A stretch of DNA of 64,000 bases from Closterium sp. Naga37s-1. Its lineage: Eukaryota; Streptophyta; Zygnematophyceae; Desmidiales; Closteriaceae. The translations under genes were made by a program, and so were the position numbers. The notes beneath the pieces were generated by a model. It searched no databases, had not been told where the DNA came from, and was given only the letters and a program-made list of their open reading frames with translations. The stretch lies in the NCBI GenBank assembly GCA_947471745.1, contig CANJKZ010000008.1, forward strand, positions 3,962,501-4,026,500, in the 5' to 3' direction. Of this stretch, positions 32,557-44,344 are shown piece by piece. Numbering within the stretch: position 1 is the stretch's first letter; each line of letters starts with the position of its first letter.

Positions 32557-33475
32557 AATCGTTCCTAGGGCCCACCGAACGTTCCGCCCTGCCCTAACCG
32601 TAAATTTGTCTTCCTACGCTGCCCCTGCAGCCGCGCTGCCCTTGCAGCCCGCGTGCTGCCCCTGCGACCGCGCTGCCCCTGCAGCCGTACTCGCCCCTGC
32701 GACCGTGCTGCCCCTGCAGCCGTGCCTGCCCCTGCAACCGTGCTGCCCCTGCAGCCGTGCCTGCCCCTGCGTTCGTGCTGCCCCTGCAGCCGTGCCTGCC
32801 CCTGTGGCCCGCGTGCTGCCCCTGCAGCCCGCGCGTTCGCCCCTGCAGCCCGTGGGCGCTGCCTCTGCAGCCCGCGCGCCGCCCTGCCGAGCCGCGCGTC
32901 GCCCCTGCAGCCCGTGGGAGCTGCCCCTGCAGCCCGCGCGCCGCCCTGCCGAGCCGCGCGTTGCCCCTGCAGCCCGTGGGCGCTGCCCCTGCAGCCCGTA
33001 CGCCGCCCTGCAGAGACGCGCGTCGCCCCTGCAGCCCGTACGCCGCCCTGCAGAGCCGCGCGTCGCCCCTGCAGCCCGTGGGCGCTGCCCCTGCAGCTCG
33101 CGCGTCGCCCTGCCGAGCCGCGCGTTGCCCCTGCAGCCCGTGGGCGCTGCCCCTGCAGCCCGTACGCCGCCCTGCAGAGCCGCGCGTCGCCCCTGCAGCC
33201 CGTACGCCGCCCTGCGGAGCCGCACGTCGCCCCTGCAGCCCGTGGGCGCTGCCCCTGCAGCCCGCGCGCCGCCCTGCCGAGCCGAGCGTCGCCCCTGCAG
33301 CCTGGGCGCCGCCCTGCCGAGCCGCGCGCCGCCCCTACAGCCCGCGCACCGCCCTGCCGAGCTGCGCGTCGCCCCTGCAGCCCGTAGGCGCTGCCCCTGC
33401 AGCCCGCGCGCCGCTTTGCCGAGCCGCGCGTCGCCCCTGCAGCCCGTGGGCCGCGCGCAACCCTAATTCTTGAAA
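32557..33475 (+). repeat. CTGCAG-rich tandem repeat leader of E4
   Basis: 0.9 kb of units such as CGCCCCTGCAGCCCGTGGGC alternating with GCCCTGCCGAGCCGCGCGTC, higher-order period about 60 bp. All frames stay open (Ala/Pro/Arg/Cys repeats), but this is leader, not gag. Confidence 0.8.
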
Positions 33476-33624
33476 AAAAGAAAAAAGAAAATAAAAAATA
33501 CTACTGCTGCTCCTACTCGTGCTACTGCTGCTGCTGGTGGAGGTGCTGCTGGGAGTGCAGGAGGTGCTGCTGGTACTGTAGGAGCTGGAGGTGCTAGACC
33601 TACTCCTGACCGTCACTGTCTGTC

Positions 33625-36600
33625 ATGGCCACTTCCGCGGCATTTGCTGCGGTCAGGGGTGGACAGCAGCGGGCACTACTTCTCCCGGACAACCCCACCC
33701 CTCAGCAGCTTCGTGAGTGGGTTATTCAGCGAGGTCGTCCTGGTGGTGGAGGTTATCGTTTTGTTAAGACTGCTTCTCTTGGTGCTAGTGAGTCTGCTGC
33801 TACTCCAGGTGCTAGTGAGTCTGCTGCCGCTCCAGGTGCTAGTGAGTCTGCTGCAGCTCTAGGTGCCCGTGAGTCTGCCGACGCTCTAGGTGCTAGTGCG
33901 TCTCCTACCACAAGTCCTGCCTCAGCTGAGGTCTTGCACACTTTCACGCTTGACTCAGGCGCGTCACGTTGCTTCTTTCGTGATTGCACCACAGTCACAC
34001 CACTCACAGCACCTGTCCCAGTCTCACTGGCTGACCCCTCTGGGGGCCCAGTAGTTGCGAGAGCCTCCACGGACCTCCCTTGTCCAGCAGTCCCCTCCGG
34101 CTCTCTGTCAGGTCTCCACCTCCCCACGTTCTCGACGAACTTAGTGAGCAACGCTACCATTCAGGATGTCTGGGTTGATACATTTATTCCTGGAGGGCAG
34201 CGTGCGGCGATCTGTACGTGCTCCCGGATTGGCCGTCACCTGGCTACGTTCACTCGACAGCCTGTGTCTAGTCTGTACACACTGACCACTGCGTCTGCAC
34301 AGGTGGCTGAGTCAGGTCAGGTGGCTGCGTCGAGTCGGGCGTCTGCGTCGAGGCAGTTAGCTGCGTCTTGCTCGTGCAGAGTACTCACGCACGAGACTCA
34401 GCGCTGGCACCACCGTCTTGGTCACCCCTCCCTGCAGCGTCTACGCAGTATGCACTCCCGTCTCCTTGTCTCTGGCCTCCCCAGGACCCTGCCCCCCCTC
34501 CCGCGCTCACTTGCGCCGCCGTGCCTTCCTTGCGTCGAGGGGCGGCAGCGCGCCGCTCCTCACTCCTCCGAGTTTCCTCCGACCACTGCTCCTCTGCAGA
34601 CTCTCCACCTGGACGTGTGGGGCCCGGCCCCAGTCGGTGGGACGGACCTGGAGAGCTACTTCATGCTGGTTGTTGACGACTACACACGCTACACAACAGT
34701 CTTCCCCTTGCGTCGCAAGGCGGACGTCAGCGGTGTTTTGATCCGCTGGATCCGTGCAACTCGTCTCCAGCTGCACGAGCGCTTTCAGCAGGACTTCCCA
34801 GTCCTGCGTCTGCGCTCTGACAGGGGTGGTGAGTTCTCCTCTGGCGTCCTTGAGACGTTCTGCCAGGATGAGGGCATCGCCCAGTCGTTCACGCTTTCGG
34901 CCTCTCCGGCGCAAAATGGGATCGCTGAGCGTCGCATCGGCCTGATCATGGAGGTTGCTCGTACCTCCATGATCCATGCGGCTGCTCCCCATTTCCTGTG
35001 GCCGTTTGCGGTCCGATACGCCGCGCATCAGCTCAACCTCTGGCCCCGTGTCTCTGCTCCAGAGACCTCGCCCACACTCCGTTGGACGGGACAGCCTGGT
35101 GATGCGTCGTCGTTTCGGGTCTGGGGCGCGCTCTCCCTTGTTCGCTATACCAAAGCGAGCAAGCTCTCTCCTCGCACTCTCCGCTGTGTCTTCCTGGGCT
35201 TCCCCACCGACGCTCCCCCCTGGCAGTTCTACCACCTTGCCTCGCGTCGTGTTCTGTCCTCTCAGGACGTCACCTTCGACGAGTCGGTCTGTTACTACCG
35301 ACTTCACCCACACGCGTCCCACCCGGTCCCCCTCGCGCCTCTCTTCCTGGTACCAGTCCCCCCCCCCGGTAGACCCCATTCCCCCACAGGGTCCTGCTCC
35401 CTCAGGTGTGTCCCAGGTAGACCCACCCCCCTTGGATGAGCCAGTTGAGATCTCTTCTGACTCCTCTGACTCAGCTGAGGGGGTGACGCCGTCGCCGACG
35501 ACACGGCGTCCACTCGCCACACTCCTCGCTTGGAGACCCCCCCGGGTTTCCCGCCTCGGCCGTCTTCGCCACCTCCGCAGCCTGCTGCTGTGGACTCTGG
35601 AGCTGAGGCTGCTGGAGCTGGGCCTGGGAGTGGTACGTCTGGGGGTGACTGCTCTCCTCGTTTGGCTACCCCCCCCGGTTTCCCGCCTCTGCAGCCTTTT
35701 GCAGTGGACACTGGAGCTGAGACTGAGCGTACTGAGCCTGCGGATGCTGGGACTGAGTGTACTGAGCCTGCGGGTGCTGGGACTGAGAGTACTGAGCCTG
35801 CGGGTACTGGGACTGAGGGCACTGAGCCTGCGGGTGCTGGGACTGAGGGTACTGAGCCTGGGGGTACTGAGACTTTGGGTGCTGACTCTGGGGGTGCTGA
35901 GACTTCGGCTGTTGACTCTGGGGGTGCTGCGAGTCCTTCTGGAGGTCCTGGAGCTGGAGGTACTGGAGCTACTAGGCCTGGCGGTACTACTGGAGGTACT
36001 GGAGCTGCTGCTGGTGCTGGAGGTGCTGGAGCTGGGGGTACTAGAGGTGCTTCTGGTGCTTGAGGTGCTAGAGCTACCAATACTGGAGGTACTGGAGCTG
36101 GAAAGCCACCGCAGCCTGCTCTACTTGAGACGCTTTCGCCGCAGGCGATTCGTGCGCGGGCCGTTCGGCGAGGCAGTCCTGGTGGTGGAGGGTACGGTCC
36201 GGCTGCTGCTGGAGCTACTAGTCTAGGAGGTGCTGCTGGTGCTGGAGGTGTTGGAGGTACTACTGGAGGTACTAGAGGTACTGCTGGTGCTAGAGGTGCT
36301 GCTGGTGCTGGGGGTTCTGGAGCTGCTGCTGGTGCTGGAGGTGCTGGAGGTGCTGGAGGTGCTGACCCTGGAGGTGCTGGTGCTGGAGGTAATGGAGGTG
36401 CTGGAGCTACTGGTCCCGGAGGTGCTCGTACTGGAGGTGCTGGAGCTGCCGGAGCAGGTGGTGCTGCTGGTGCTGGAGGTGCTGGAGGTGCTACTAGAGC
36501 TGCTGGCACGGGAGGTACTGGAGGTACTACTGGTGCTGGAGGCGCTGGAGCTGGAGCTGGAGGCACTGGAGGTGCTGGAGGTACTACTGGTTCTCGAGGT

Positions 36601-39018
36601 GCTGGCGCTGTCGGAGCTCGTGGTGCTGGAGGTGCTGGTGCTACTTGTGCTGGAGGTGTTCTGGGGACACTGGAGGAGCTGCTCGTGCTGGAGGTACGGG
36701 AGCTACTGGTGCTCTTTGCCACCTTCTCAGTCTTCCGCCAGGTGCTACTGGCTTCCCTGTGGCAGGTACTACTCCTCCGTTGCTGTGTCCGCCAGTGGAC
36801 CAGTCACAGCCACCGCTGCTACCACACTCCCCACTGCCTGCTCCTGCTCCTTACACTGCGGTGTCAGAGTCCCTGACTGAGCGTCGAGAGCCTGAGACTC
36901 GTGCTTCCACCCCTGAGCGTCGAGAGCCTGAGTCTAGCTTTGACCTTGAGCCTGAGCCTAGAGCTGCTGTCCGTGCTCGTGTTCGTCGTCCGCGTGCTCT
37001 GGCTGTCCCCGGCACTCACGATATGACACTCCGTCCTTCCTCTGTTCCTCAGCGTGTTGTACTACCGTTACCTCCTGCGTCCTCTCTGCCTGACATTGCT
37101 GACCCTCCGTCTGACCTTGCTCGTGCGTCCAGTCTGACTGTTACTCGCCTTCTTGCTACGGTTGTGACGGACCCTACGTTCTCATCTCCTGCTGCGTCTG
37201 CCCTAGTAGCTGAGCTCGTTGACTTTGCTGATGTGTACCTCCTCGACTACCTTGCGAGTCTTGTCTCTGACCCTGTCCCTGCCTGTCCTCCGTCCGTCGG
37301 GGGTGAGACTGCTCTTGGCTGTACTGCCCTTGGCTGTGACGTTCTTGAGGACAGACAGGAGGAGCTGGAGTGCCTTGCTGCCGCTTCACCCCATCACGCG
37401 ACCATGCTGCTTGCCCCTGAGGGAGACCCGGATGCACTTGACATCCCCACCCCGCGCTCCTACAGGGAGGCGATTTCGGGTGAGTACTCCTCTCAGTGGC
37501 AGACAGCCATGGACGCAGAGATGGCTTCCTGGAAGTCCACAGGCACCTACGTCGACGAGGTTCCCCCACCTGGGGCGAACATCGTCAGTGGCATGTGGAT
37601 TTTCAGGGTGAAGCGGCCGCCGGGTTCTCCGCCTGCCTTCAAGGCACGTTACGTTGCTCGAGGCTTCAGTCAGCGCGAGGGGGTCGACTTCTTTCAGACC
37701 TTCTCCCCCACCCCGAAGATGACCACTCTTTGGGTGTTGCTACACGTTGCTGCTCAGCGTGACTACGAGCTGCACTCCCTCGACTTCTCGACATCTTTCT
37801 TGCAGGGTAGCCTTCACGAGGCCATCTGGTTGCGCCGTCCACAATGCTTCACTGGGTCGTTTCTTGAGGGTACCCAGTGGAGCCTACGGCGACCAGTGTA
37901 CGGCCTGCGTCAGGCGCCCCGTGAGTGGCACGACACACTGAGGACGACACTTGCGGCTCTTGGGTTTGCTCCTTCGACCGCTGACCCGTCGCTGTTTCTC
38001 CGCACCGACACTACTCTGCCGCCGTTCTACATCCTCGTGTACGTCGACGACTTGGTTTTTGCTACTGCTGACACTGAGGCACTGGCCCTAGTGAAGGCGG
38101 AGCTGCATGAGAGACACACCTGCACTGACCTGGGTGAGCTGCAGAGCTATCTTGGCTTGCAGATCACCCGGGACAGACCACGGTGCACCATCACCCTCAC
38201 TCAGTCACACATGGTGCACCAGGTCCTTCAGCGCTTCCGCTTCACTTGGTCCTCACCACAGCCCACTCCTCTGTCTACCGGCCACTCACTCTCAGCTCCA
38301 CCTTCGGACGAGTCCGTAGAGCCGAGTGGTCCGTACCCAGAGCTTGTGGGTTGCCTCATGTACCTGATGACGTGCACACGACCTGACCTCGCGTACCCTC
38401 TCAGCCTCCTGGCTCGCTACGTGGCACCTGGTCCACACCGAAAGGTGCACTTTGATGCTGCGAAGAGGGTACTGCGTTACTTGTGCAGCACATCGGGCAT
38501 GGGGCTCGTGCTTGGAGGACGGGGTTCGGTGGTCCTCACAGGACACTCTGACGCTTCTTGGGCCGACGACCAGACGACTCAGCGTTCGTCACAGGGTTAC
38601 ACCTTCAGTCTTGGCTCTGGTTCTGTCTCGTGGAGGTCCACTCATTCTTCTTCTGTGCTTGGTTCCAGCTGTGAGGCCGAGATCTACGCTGGGGCCATGG
38701 CTGCACAGGAGCTACGCTGGCTGACCTACCTGCTGACTGACTTGGGGGAGCGGCCTCGTTCTCCTCCAGTTCTGTACGTCGACAACAAGGCAATGCTTGC
38801 CTTGTGTCGCGAGACTGGAGCACAGAACGAAGCACATTGCTCTTCGCTACTTCCTTGCGCGTGAGCTGCAGCAGCGTGGTCAGCTGCGCCTTGCTTACGT
38901 GGCCTCTCGGGCCAACACTGCTGATGTCTTCACCAAGGCCCTTGGGTCTGGTGATCATCACCGTTTCTGCACTACTCTTGGGCTTGTGCCCACTCTGCCT
39001 CACTTGTTGGTTGCTTGA
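33625..39018 (+). pseudogene. copia polyprotein of E4: protease, integrase, RT, RNase H
   Basis: Starts MATSAAFAAV at 33625 with one PQQLREW motif and the repeated peptide GASESAA, then protease DSGASRCFF (near 33952). Integrase: WHHRLGHP..CLPC (34400-34530), LDVWG (near 34610), SDRGGEF (near 34815), GIAERR (near 34920). A C run near 35358-35367 shifts frame. The linker (35460-36640) is Gly/Ala/Pro repeats such as AGTGTEGTEP, again with frame changes. Reverse transcriptase resumes in the frame 36645-38864 with YVDDLVFA near 38040; RNase H follows (GHSDASWADD). A deletion near 38811 shifts frame once more before the end HLLVA at 39018. The QQLxEWY repeats found in the linkers of E2, E3 and E6 are not evident here. 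Confidence 0.88.
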
Positions 39019-39242
39019 CTTGCTCTTGTTGTACACTGCTATATATCTTTATACCTGCATGTTTTCTCTTGCTAGGTTGTGATCAGTCTGCCTTGCTATT
39101 ATATACCTCTGCATGTGAACTGGCCTTGTGGCCACTTGCTTGTGCTCAGAATGCGTGGTGACTTTGTGATCCACCTTGAGCTGCAGACTGGTCTTGTGAC
39201 CGCTTGTTGTGTTTGCTGTCCCCTACTTTGCCTATGGGGGTG
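39019..39242 (+). other. 3' untranslated part of E4 with polypurine tract
   Basis: Contains TATATCTTTATACCTGCATG and CTGCATGTGAACTGG as in E2, and ends in the polypurine tract GGGGGTG (39236-39242). Confidence 0.8.
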
Positions 39243-39375
39243 TGTCAGATTACAATTGTATCTCTAGGCTACAGTAGGGTCACTCCTTAGTGAGTACAAC
39301 ACTTTAGGGCTAGGTTTCCTCTACTTGTACTCACCTCTTGCCTAGTTCAATCATTCACTCCTGCTTATTCTAACA
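39243..39375 (+). repeat. 3' LTR of E4 (133 bp)
   Basis: TGTCAGATTACAATTG to CTTATTCTAACA, followed by 13 C and TTTT, the rest of the E5 polypurine tract. Confidence 0.95.
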
Positions 39376-39414
39376 CCCCCCCCCCCCCTTTTAAGAAAGG
39401 TGGTCAATATCCAG

Positions 39415-42400
39415 CACGCGTCGACGGGAAAGATAATTCCATAGTACCGAGTGGCCTTGCAGCGAGTTGATCGTGACCCACGTGTCATCTTCACTTGTGC
39501 TATCAACCCATCGCATGAGGAAATCGACATGGCGTCTTGCCGGTGTCGCACGCACGCGATGAGAGCCAGAATCTTCCCAGGCTTAAGTGTCGGGTCTGCC
39601 ACAGGCCGAACACTTGGCGCAATGTTGGGGCGGGCGATATCGGACGACTGCGGGGCCACGTAATGGCGGAGCATACTGTCGTGGAAGGCGTCGTGAATTT
39701 TCCAGTCATCCAGTAATAGCGTCGTGACAGGTCTCAGCACCCGATTGATGCGAAACGGTCCCGTAGCGGGGACGCAACTTTGCGGGTTGGGGCAGGCGAA
39801 GATTCTTTGTGTCCAGAAGGACCATCTGCCCGTCGTTGAAGGGTAAGTTCCTTCGATGTCGATCAGCGTAGCAGCTAGCGACACTAGTCGCCTTTTGGAT
39901 AAAACCCGCTGCTTTGTCACGCGCTGCTTGAAGTTCCGATACGAACTGTTGGGATCGTGGTACCGGATTGTCGGGGGTCGTAGAAGTGGGTACCACGGGG
40001 TCCATCCCGTAATTGAGGTAGAACGATGACTGATTGGTTGTCGCGGAGGGTACGTTGTTGAACGCAAACTCCAGCATCGGGAGTAAATCCTCCCACTTGG
40101 TCAGGTCGGGGCAGTTCGTGCGAATCAACTGCTCCATGGTTTGATTTGTCCGCTCTGTCTGACCGTCGGTTTGCGGATGGTGTGACGACGAAAAATGCAG
40201 GCGGGTGCCGTACTGCCCACGCCCCCTGCCAGAATTTCGACGTAAATTTCGGATCCCGGTCGCTGACGATCGCCGATGGTAACCCGTATAGGCGTACGAC
40301 GGTCGAGATGAACAGCTTCACATTTTCTTCGGTTGTGATCGTCGTGCGGCATGGTGGAAATGCGCCACTTCCGTTAAACGGTCAACGACGACCAGCACAG
40401 AGTCGTTGCCACTTGCGGCAGCGGACAGACCCGTGACGAAATCCATCGTCGCCTGTTTCCACAGTCGTTCGGGTGGCTCGAGGGGCTATAGCAATCCAGC
40501 TGGGCGTTGTCACGACGACTTCATAGCTTGGCAGGTCGGGCAAGCTGTCACGTAGCGCTGCATGTCCGACGCCATGTCGGGCCAATAATAAAGTCCGCTG
40601 CAGCATCTTCAGTGTTTTTTCGATGCCGAAATGCCCGGAGAGGTTAGAGTCATGAACCTCCTGCGCTAGCAACTCTCGTAAGGGTCGATATGACGGGACC
40701 GAAACTCGGTTCGTATCAACTTTTAGGTAATAATTCCCGTGTGGCGTTGTGACCCAAAGATGCTGGTTTCGCTTGAAGAAGCGATCGGTTTGGTATCAAT
40801 GGGCGAATAGTCCCGATGAAAGCGGGTTGGAATGGGCGATAAGTATTGTTGCGGTCTGCACAGATGGGCGGGACAGGGCGTTGGCGATGTTGTTGGCGCC
40901 CTTTTTGTACGTGACGGTGTAGCGGAAGTTTGACTCCAGGTAGTCGAGCCGCCTGATTTGTCGCGGATTGAGCTGTGGTTGGCTGTGCATGTACTGTAAC
41001 GACTTGTGGTATGTCCTGATCGTAACGTCGGCTCCCGTGAGATAGCAGCGCCAGGTGCGAATGCTTGCACGATGGCGAGTATTTCTTTGTCGTGTACAGG
41101 GTAGTTGCGCTCGGGTGGCTGCATCTTGCGTGACTCGTACGCGATTGGTTGCAACCCGTTGTCGAAGTCTTGTAGGAGGACGGCGCCGATGGCGAAATCG
41201 TTGGCGTCCGTTACGACTTCGAACGGTCGAGATGGATCTGCCAGCAGAAGTACCGGGGGTGAACTCAAAATTCGTTTGAGCTCGTCGAAGGCAAACTGCT
41301 CTCTCTCCCCCCACAGAATTAGCACGCCTTTGTGCATAAGGTCGGTTAATGCCTTGGTAACCCCCGCCATATTCGGTACCTAACGACGGACGTAGTTCAC
41401 AAACCCGAGAAAACTCTGCAGCTCCGTGATGTTCGAAGGCGACTTCCACTCTGAAATTGTTGTTACTTTGCGAGGGTCAATTTCAATACCCTCCCCTGAA
41501 ACCACGTCTCCCAGGAACTCCAGCTCCGGCTGTGAGAACTCAAACACTTAGAGTCCTTAGTAATCAGTCGGTTCTGCTGCAAGCGCCGGAGAACTTCCTC
41601 CAATTCCAGTAAATGATCTTCCCGAGTCTTGCTGTACACCAGGATGTCGTTGAGGTAAACAATGACTAAATTGTCGAGCATGTCCCGAAACACTCCATTC
41701 ATGGTCAGCTGGAACGTCAAGGGCTTGTTCGTCAGGCCGAACGGCATCACCTTATATTCGTAACTGCCGTATCGGGTGCGAAACGTAGCCTTCGGGCAGT
41801 CATCGGCGAACAGAAGAATTTGGTGGTAGCCACCTTGCAAATCGAATTTCGAGAAGTAGCGAGCCCCGCGAAGCTGATCCAGCAGGTCGTCCGCTCGCGG
41901 AATTGGGTTACGCGACTTAATGGTGATCCGATTCAGCGCTCGATAGTCGATACACATGCGCAGGCCTCCGTCCTTTTTTGTATAAACAGTATTGGGGCGG
42001 CGAAGGGTGACGTGCTCGGCCGGATAAATCTCTTCGAGAGAAGATAATCTAAGTGTTTCCGCAACCCGTCGAGCTCCGGTTGGCTGAGCCACCACTGGGA
42101 CCGAACAATTGGTTGCGCGCCGGGCTCCAGCTCAATCCTGTGGTCTTCTGGTCGCTGAGGTGGCAGCCCATCAGGAAGGTAATCCACGAAAACTCCGGGA
42201 TACCCCCGAATTATGCTCACCACGTCTTCGGGTACAGCAGCGCAGGGAGTGTCAATGTCTGCGACTTTTTCAGACACCACCTACGACGTAGGCTTGCGCT
42301 CCCCGTTTATCGCCTTCTTCAGAGTGATCGCGTTGATACGTGTCGTCATCGGCTCTGGCTCCGTCCATTTCGGAAGTGTCACGCGCCCCTTGTTGCGTGG

Positions 42401-42720
42401 CACCGTGCATGCTCCCGTCGTCCAGTCGATCGTTGGATTGAATCGCCGTAGCCAATCTCGCCCCAGCAGCACATCGCAACCGTACAGTGTTGTTGCCAGC
42501 ATCTTCATGCAGAACCCGAAATCGTCGCCACACTTCATCCGAATTTGTCGCGCCTCATCACGTATCGCCAGCAGTGTCCCATCCACCAGCCTTGCATCGA
42601 TCTCCAGTAGACTCCTGTCCAACTTGACTCCAAAATTTATGGCCGTTGACATTAACGAGGTTGTGACTCGCCCCTCCATCAACGGATATTTTTATTTTAT
42701 ACCCGTTAACCCTCCCCACG
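39415..42720 (-). pseudogene. Ty3/gypsy pol: protease, RT, RNase H, integrase, chromodomain
   Basis: Minus-strand pieces in several frames. Protease: SVDGGASHN near 42650 (family D-S/T-G) and CDVLLGRDWLRRFNP near 42470. Reverse transcriptase: YPGVFVDYLPDGLPP near 42190, LRMCIDYRALNRI near 41960, SKFDLQGGYHQI near 41840 and VIVYLNDILVYS near 41650, where the family has YLDD. RNase H: VVTDANDFAIGAVLL near 41210. Integrase: HDSNLSGHFGIEKT near 40640 and, in another frame, CPTCQAMK near 40530, then VSDRDPKFTSKFW near 40260. The C-terminal VDFLMRWVDSTSEDDTW (about 39470-39530) resembles a chromodomain, which in this family can target integration to marked chromatin. The Asp to Asn change and the frameshifts mean no activity. 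Confidence 0.85.
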
Positions 42721-42894
42721 ACCAGCACAGAGTGATCTACGTGTTCATCCACCTTATTCGTCCAGTTGCGGTCGATAGCCCGTATCGGTACCACTACTCG
42801 GCGTGGATGTTGATTGCCAGGCAACAGGGTCTCGTAAGTAGGTGGCCCAACTGCTACTGACTCGTCTCTTTTCCCGACCCCTCTCAGTCGTTCT

Positions 42895-43966
42895 TGTTCC
42901 CCTGTTTCAGCTTTGGGCAGTCTTTCCTCCAGTGGCTCGGTTGGATGCAATAAAAGCACGGCCCTGAGGTCGTCTAGGCGCATCCACACCGTTGATTGTG
43001 GGCGGTTGAGGCGATCCACGAAAACGATTTCCCTCCCGGAAACTCACTCTCGCCCACTGCATCAGCGCATCCGTTCATTCCATCTGCACGGCGTCGTTGA
43101 ATTCGCGTGGCATCGTACGTCGCACCTCGAACTGTATTTCATACTTGAGGCCTACGACATATTTATCGAGCCGCTCCGCATCACCATGTCGTCCACTTGG
43201 TCGGCCAACGCGTAGAATGTCGCTGTGTAGTCTGGGACCGATGTCAACTGCTTCCAAGCACGCATCTTCATGCGAGCAGAATCCGAGGCGGATACATGCT
43301 CGAATCTGGTTCGCAAGGCTGTGCCCCACTCCATCCATGTGCGTATCGTGGCCACTCCGAATATTGATGTTGCTCGTTGCGTGACAGGTGTCGAGGTCAC
43401 GTCGTCGTTCGCACGTGATTATCCTGCCGAAGTCCCCTCTGACTGCAGCGTGCGTTGCCACCACTCCAACGCAGGTCCTCGTAACAGTGATACTGCAAAA
43501 TTATTACGGGTGGCATCGCAATTTGCTTATCATTAAAGAAAACCTCCACTCCGAACAACCATGCAGACATAGTGACGTTCTTGTCGCTGGGGTTGAACGG
43601 GGGCGGGTTTGTCGGTTTAATCTTGACAGTTGTAGAAACTGCTGCTGCTGTCGGCACTGTACCCGTTGTTGGAGCCATCGCCGGCGTTGTCGCTCGTGCC
43701 TGTCTCGGCGCTGTTGGCGACTGTTGCCTGCGTGTCCGCTATTCTTCTGCAGCATCCATAGAGCCTTCCAGCTCACTGAAAACGGCCTCGTTCGCCAAGG
43801 AGCTGCTACTCGCTTCGTCCACGACGGGCGACTCCTGGCGTGCTTCACCACACGCCTAGTGTAGTTTGGCGTTTTCCTTCCTCAGGCGCTCGACCTCCAC
43901 AGACATCGTCTGCATGCTGGCCTGCATCGCCCGGAACTGTTGCATGAACTCGTTCAACTCCGTCTG
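42895..43966 (-). pseudogene. Ty3/gypsy gag with CCHC zinc knuckle
   Basis: From 43966 the minus strand encodes a coiled-coil-like start (NEFMQQFRAMQASMQTM). Further on come PTNPPPFNPSDKNVTMSAW (near 43600), a capsid-like segment ARMKMRAWKQLTSVPDYTA (near 43260) and YVVGLKYEIQFEVRRTMP (near 43140). A typical knuckle CFYCIQPSHWRKDC follows at about 42911-42955. At least three frame changes separate these. Gag would form the particle and package RNA. Its first codons are lost at the junction with E6. Confidence 0.8.
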
Positions 43967-44100
43967 TGTTAAGACTAAGTCAAGGGAATGGTGAGATTAG
44001 GTCAAGGTTGGGGTACAAGACTAGAGTGTCGAGAAAGTTTCTGTACCCCCTAAGGCTAGCACCAATATAGCCTAGATAATGATATGCATATGTTTTGACA
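43967..44100 (-). repeat. 3' LTR of E6 (134 bp)
   Basis: Plus-strand TGTTAAGACTAAGTCAAGG to ATGTTTTGACA, abutting the polypurine complement CACCCCC at 44101-44107. Confidence 0.95.
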
Positions 44101-44344
44101 CACCCCCATAGGCGAAATGGGGGATAGCCAGAGCAAGCTACGGTCACAAGACCAGTCAAGAGAAGAAACAAAACACAGCTCAGGGTGGATCACAACGTCA
44201 CCACACACACTGAGCACAAGCAAACGGCCACAAGGCCAGTCCACATGCAGAGGTATATAAGCAACAAGAACAGCACAGTGATCTCTAGCTAGCAAGAGCA
44301 AGCATGCAGGTATATATATATATAGATCACAGTACAGGCAAAGA

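Larger units (their letters stand above)
32410..39375 (+). mobile_element. Ty1/copia element E4, gag-less, inside E5
   Basis: A 6966-bp plus-strand element with 133-bp LTRs at 32410-32542 and 39243-39375 (two differences seen). Both flanks are C runs (17 C before, 13 C after), so a 5-bp CCCCC target duplication is compatible but not resolvable. The insertion lies exactly in the polypurine tract of E5. The polyprotein begins without a capsid-type gag and, unlike E2 and E3, also without the Cys/His cluster. Confidence 0.93.
32390..43966 (-). mobile_element. decayed Ty3/gypsy chromovirus E5, split by E4
   Basis: Minus-strand element: gag from 43966, zinc knuckle, protease, reverse transcriptase, RNase H, integrase and chromodomain down to about 39415, then the polypurine tract AAAAGGGGG... 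cut by E4 (C runs at 32393-32409 and 39376-39388). Many frameshifts and a changed catalytic motif show it is dead. Its 5' LTR and leader are absent: at 43967 the gag start meets the LTR of copia element E6. Confidence 0.85.

Noticed and set aside
32614-33225. Minus-strand and plus-strand Ala/Arg/Cys-rich frames in the E4 leader
   Set aside because: All frames are open over a CTGCAG-rich tandem array; no gag homology.
34507-35520. 337-codon minus-strand frame
   Set aside because: Antisense shadow of the E4 integrase region; similar antisense frames occur in E2, E3 and E6 because of their shared GC-rich codon use.
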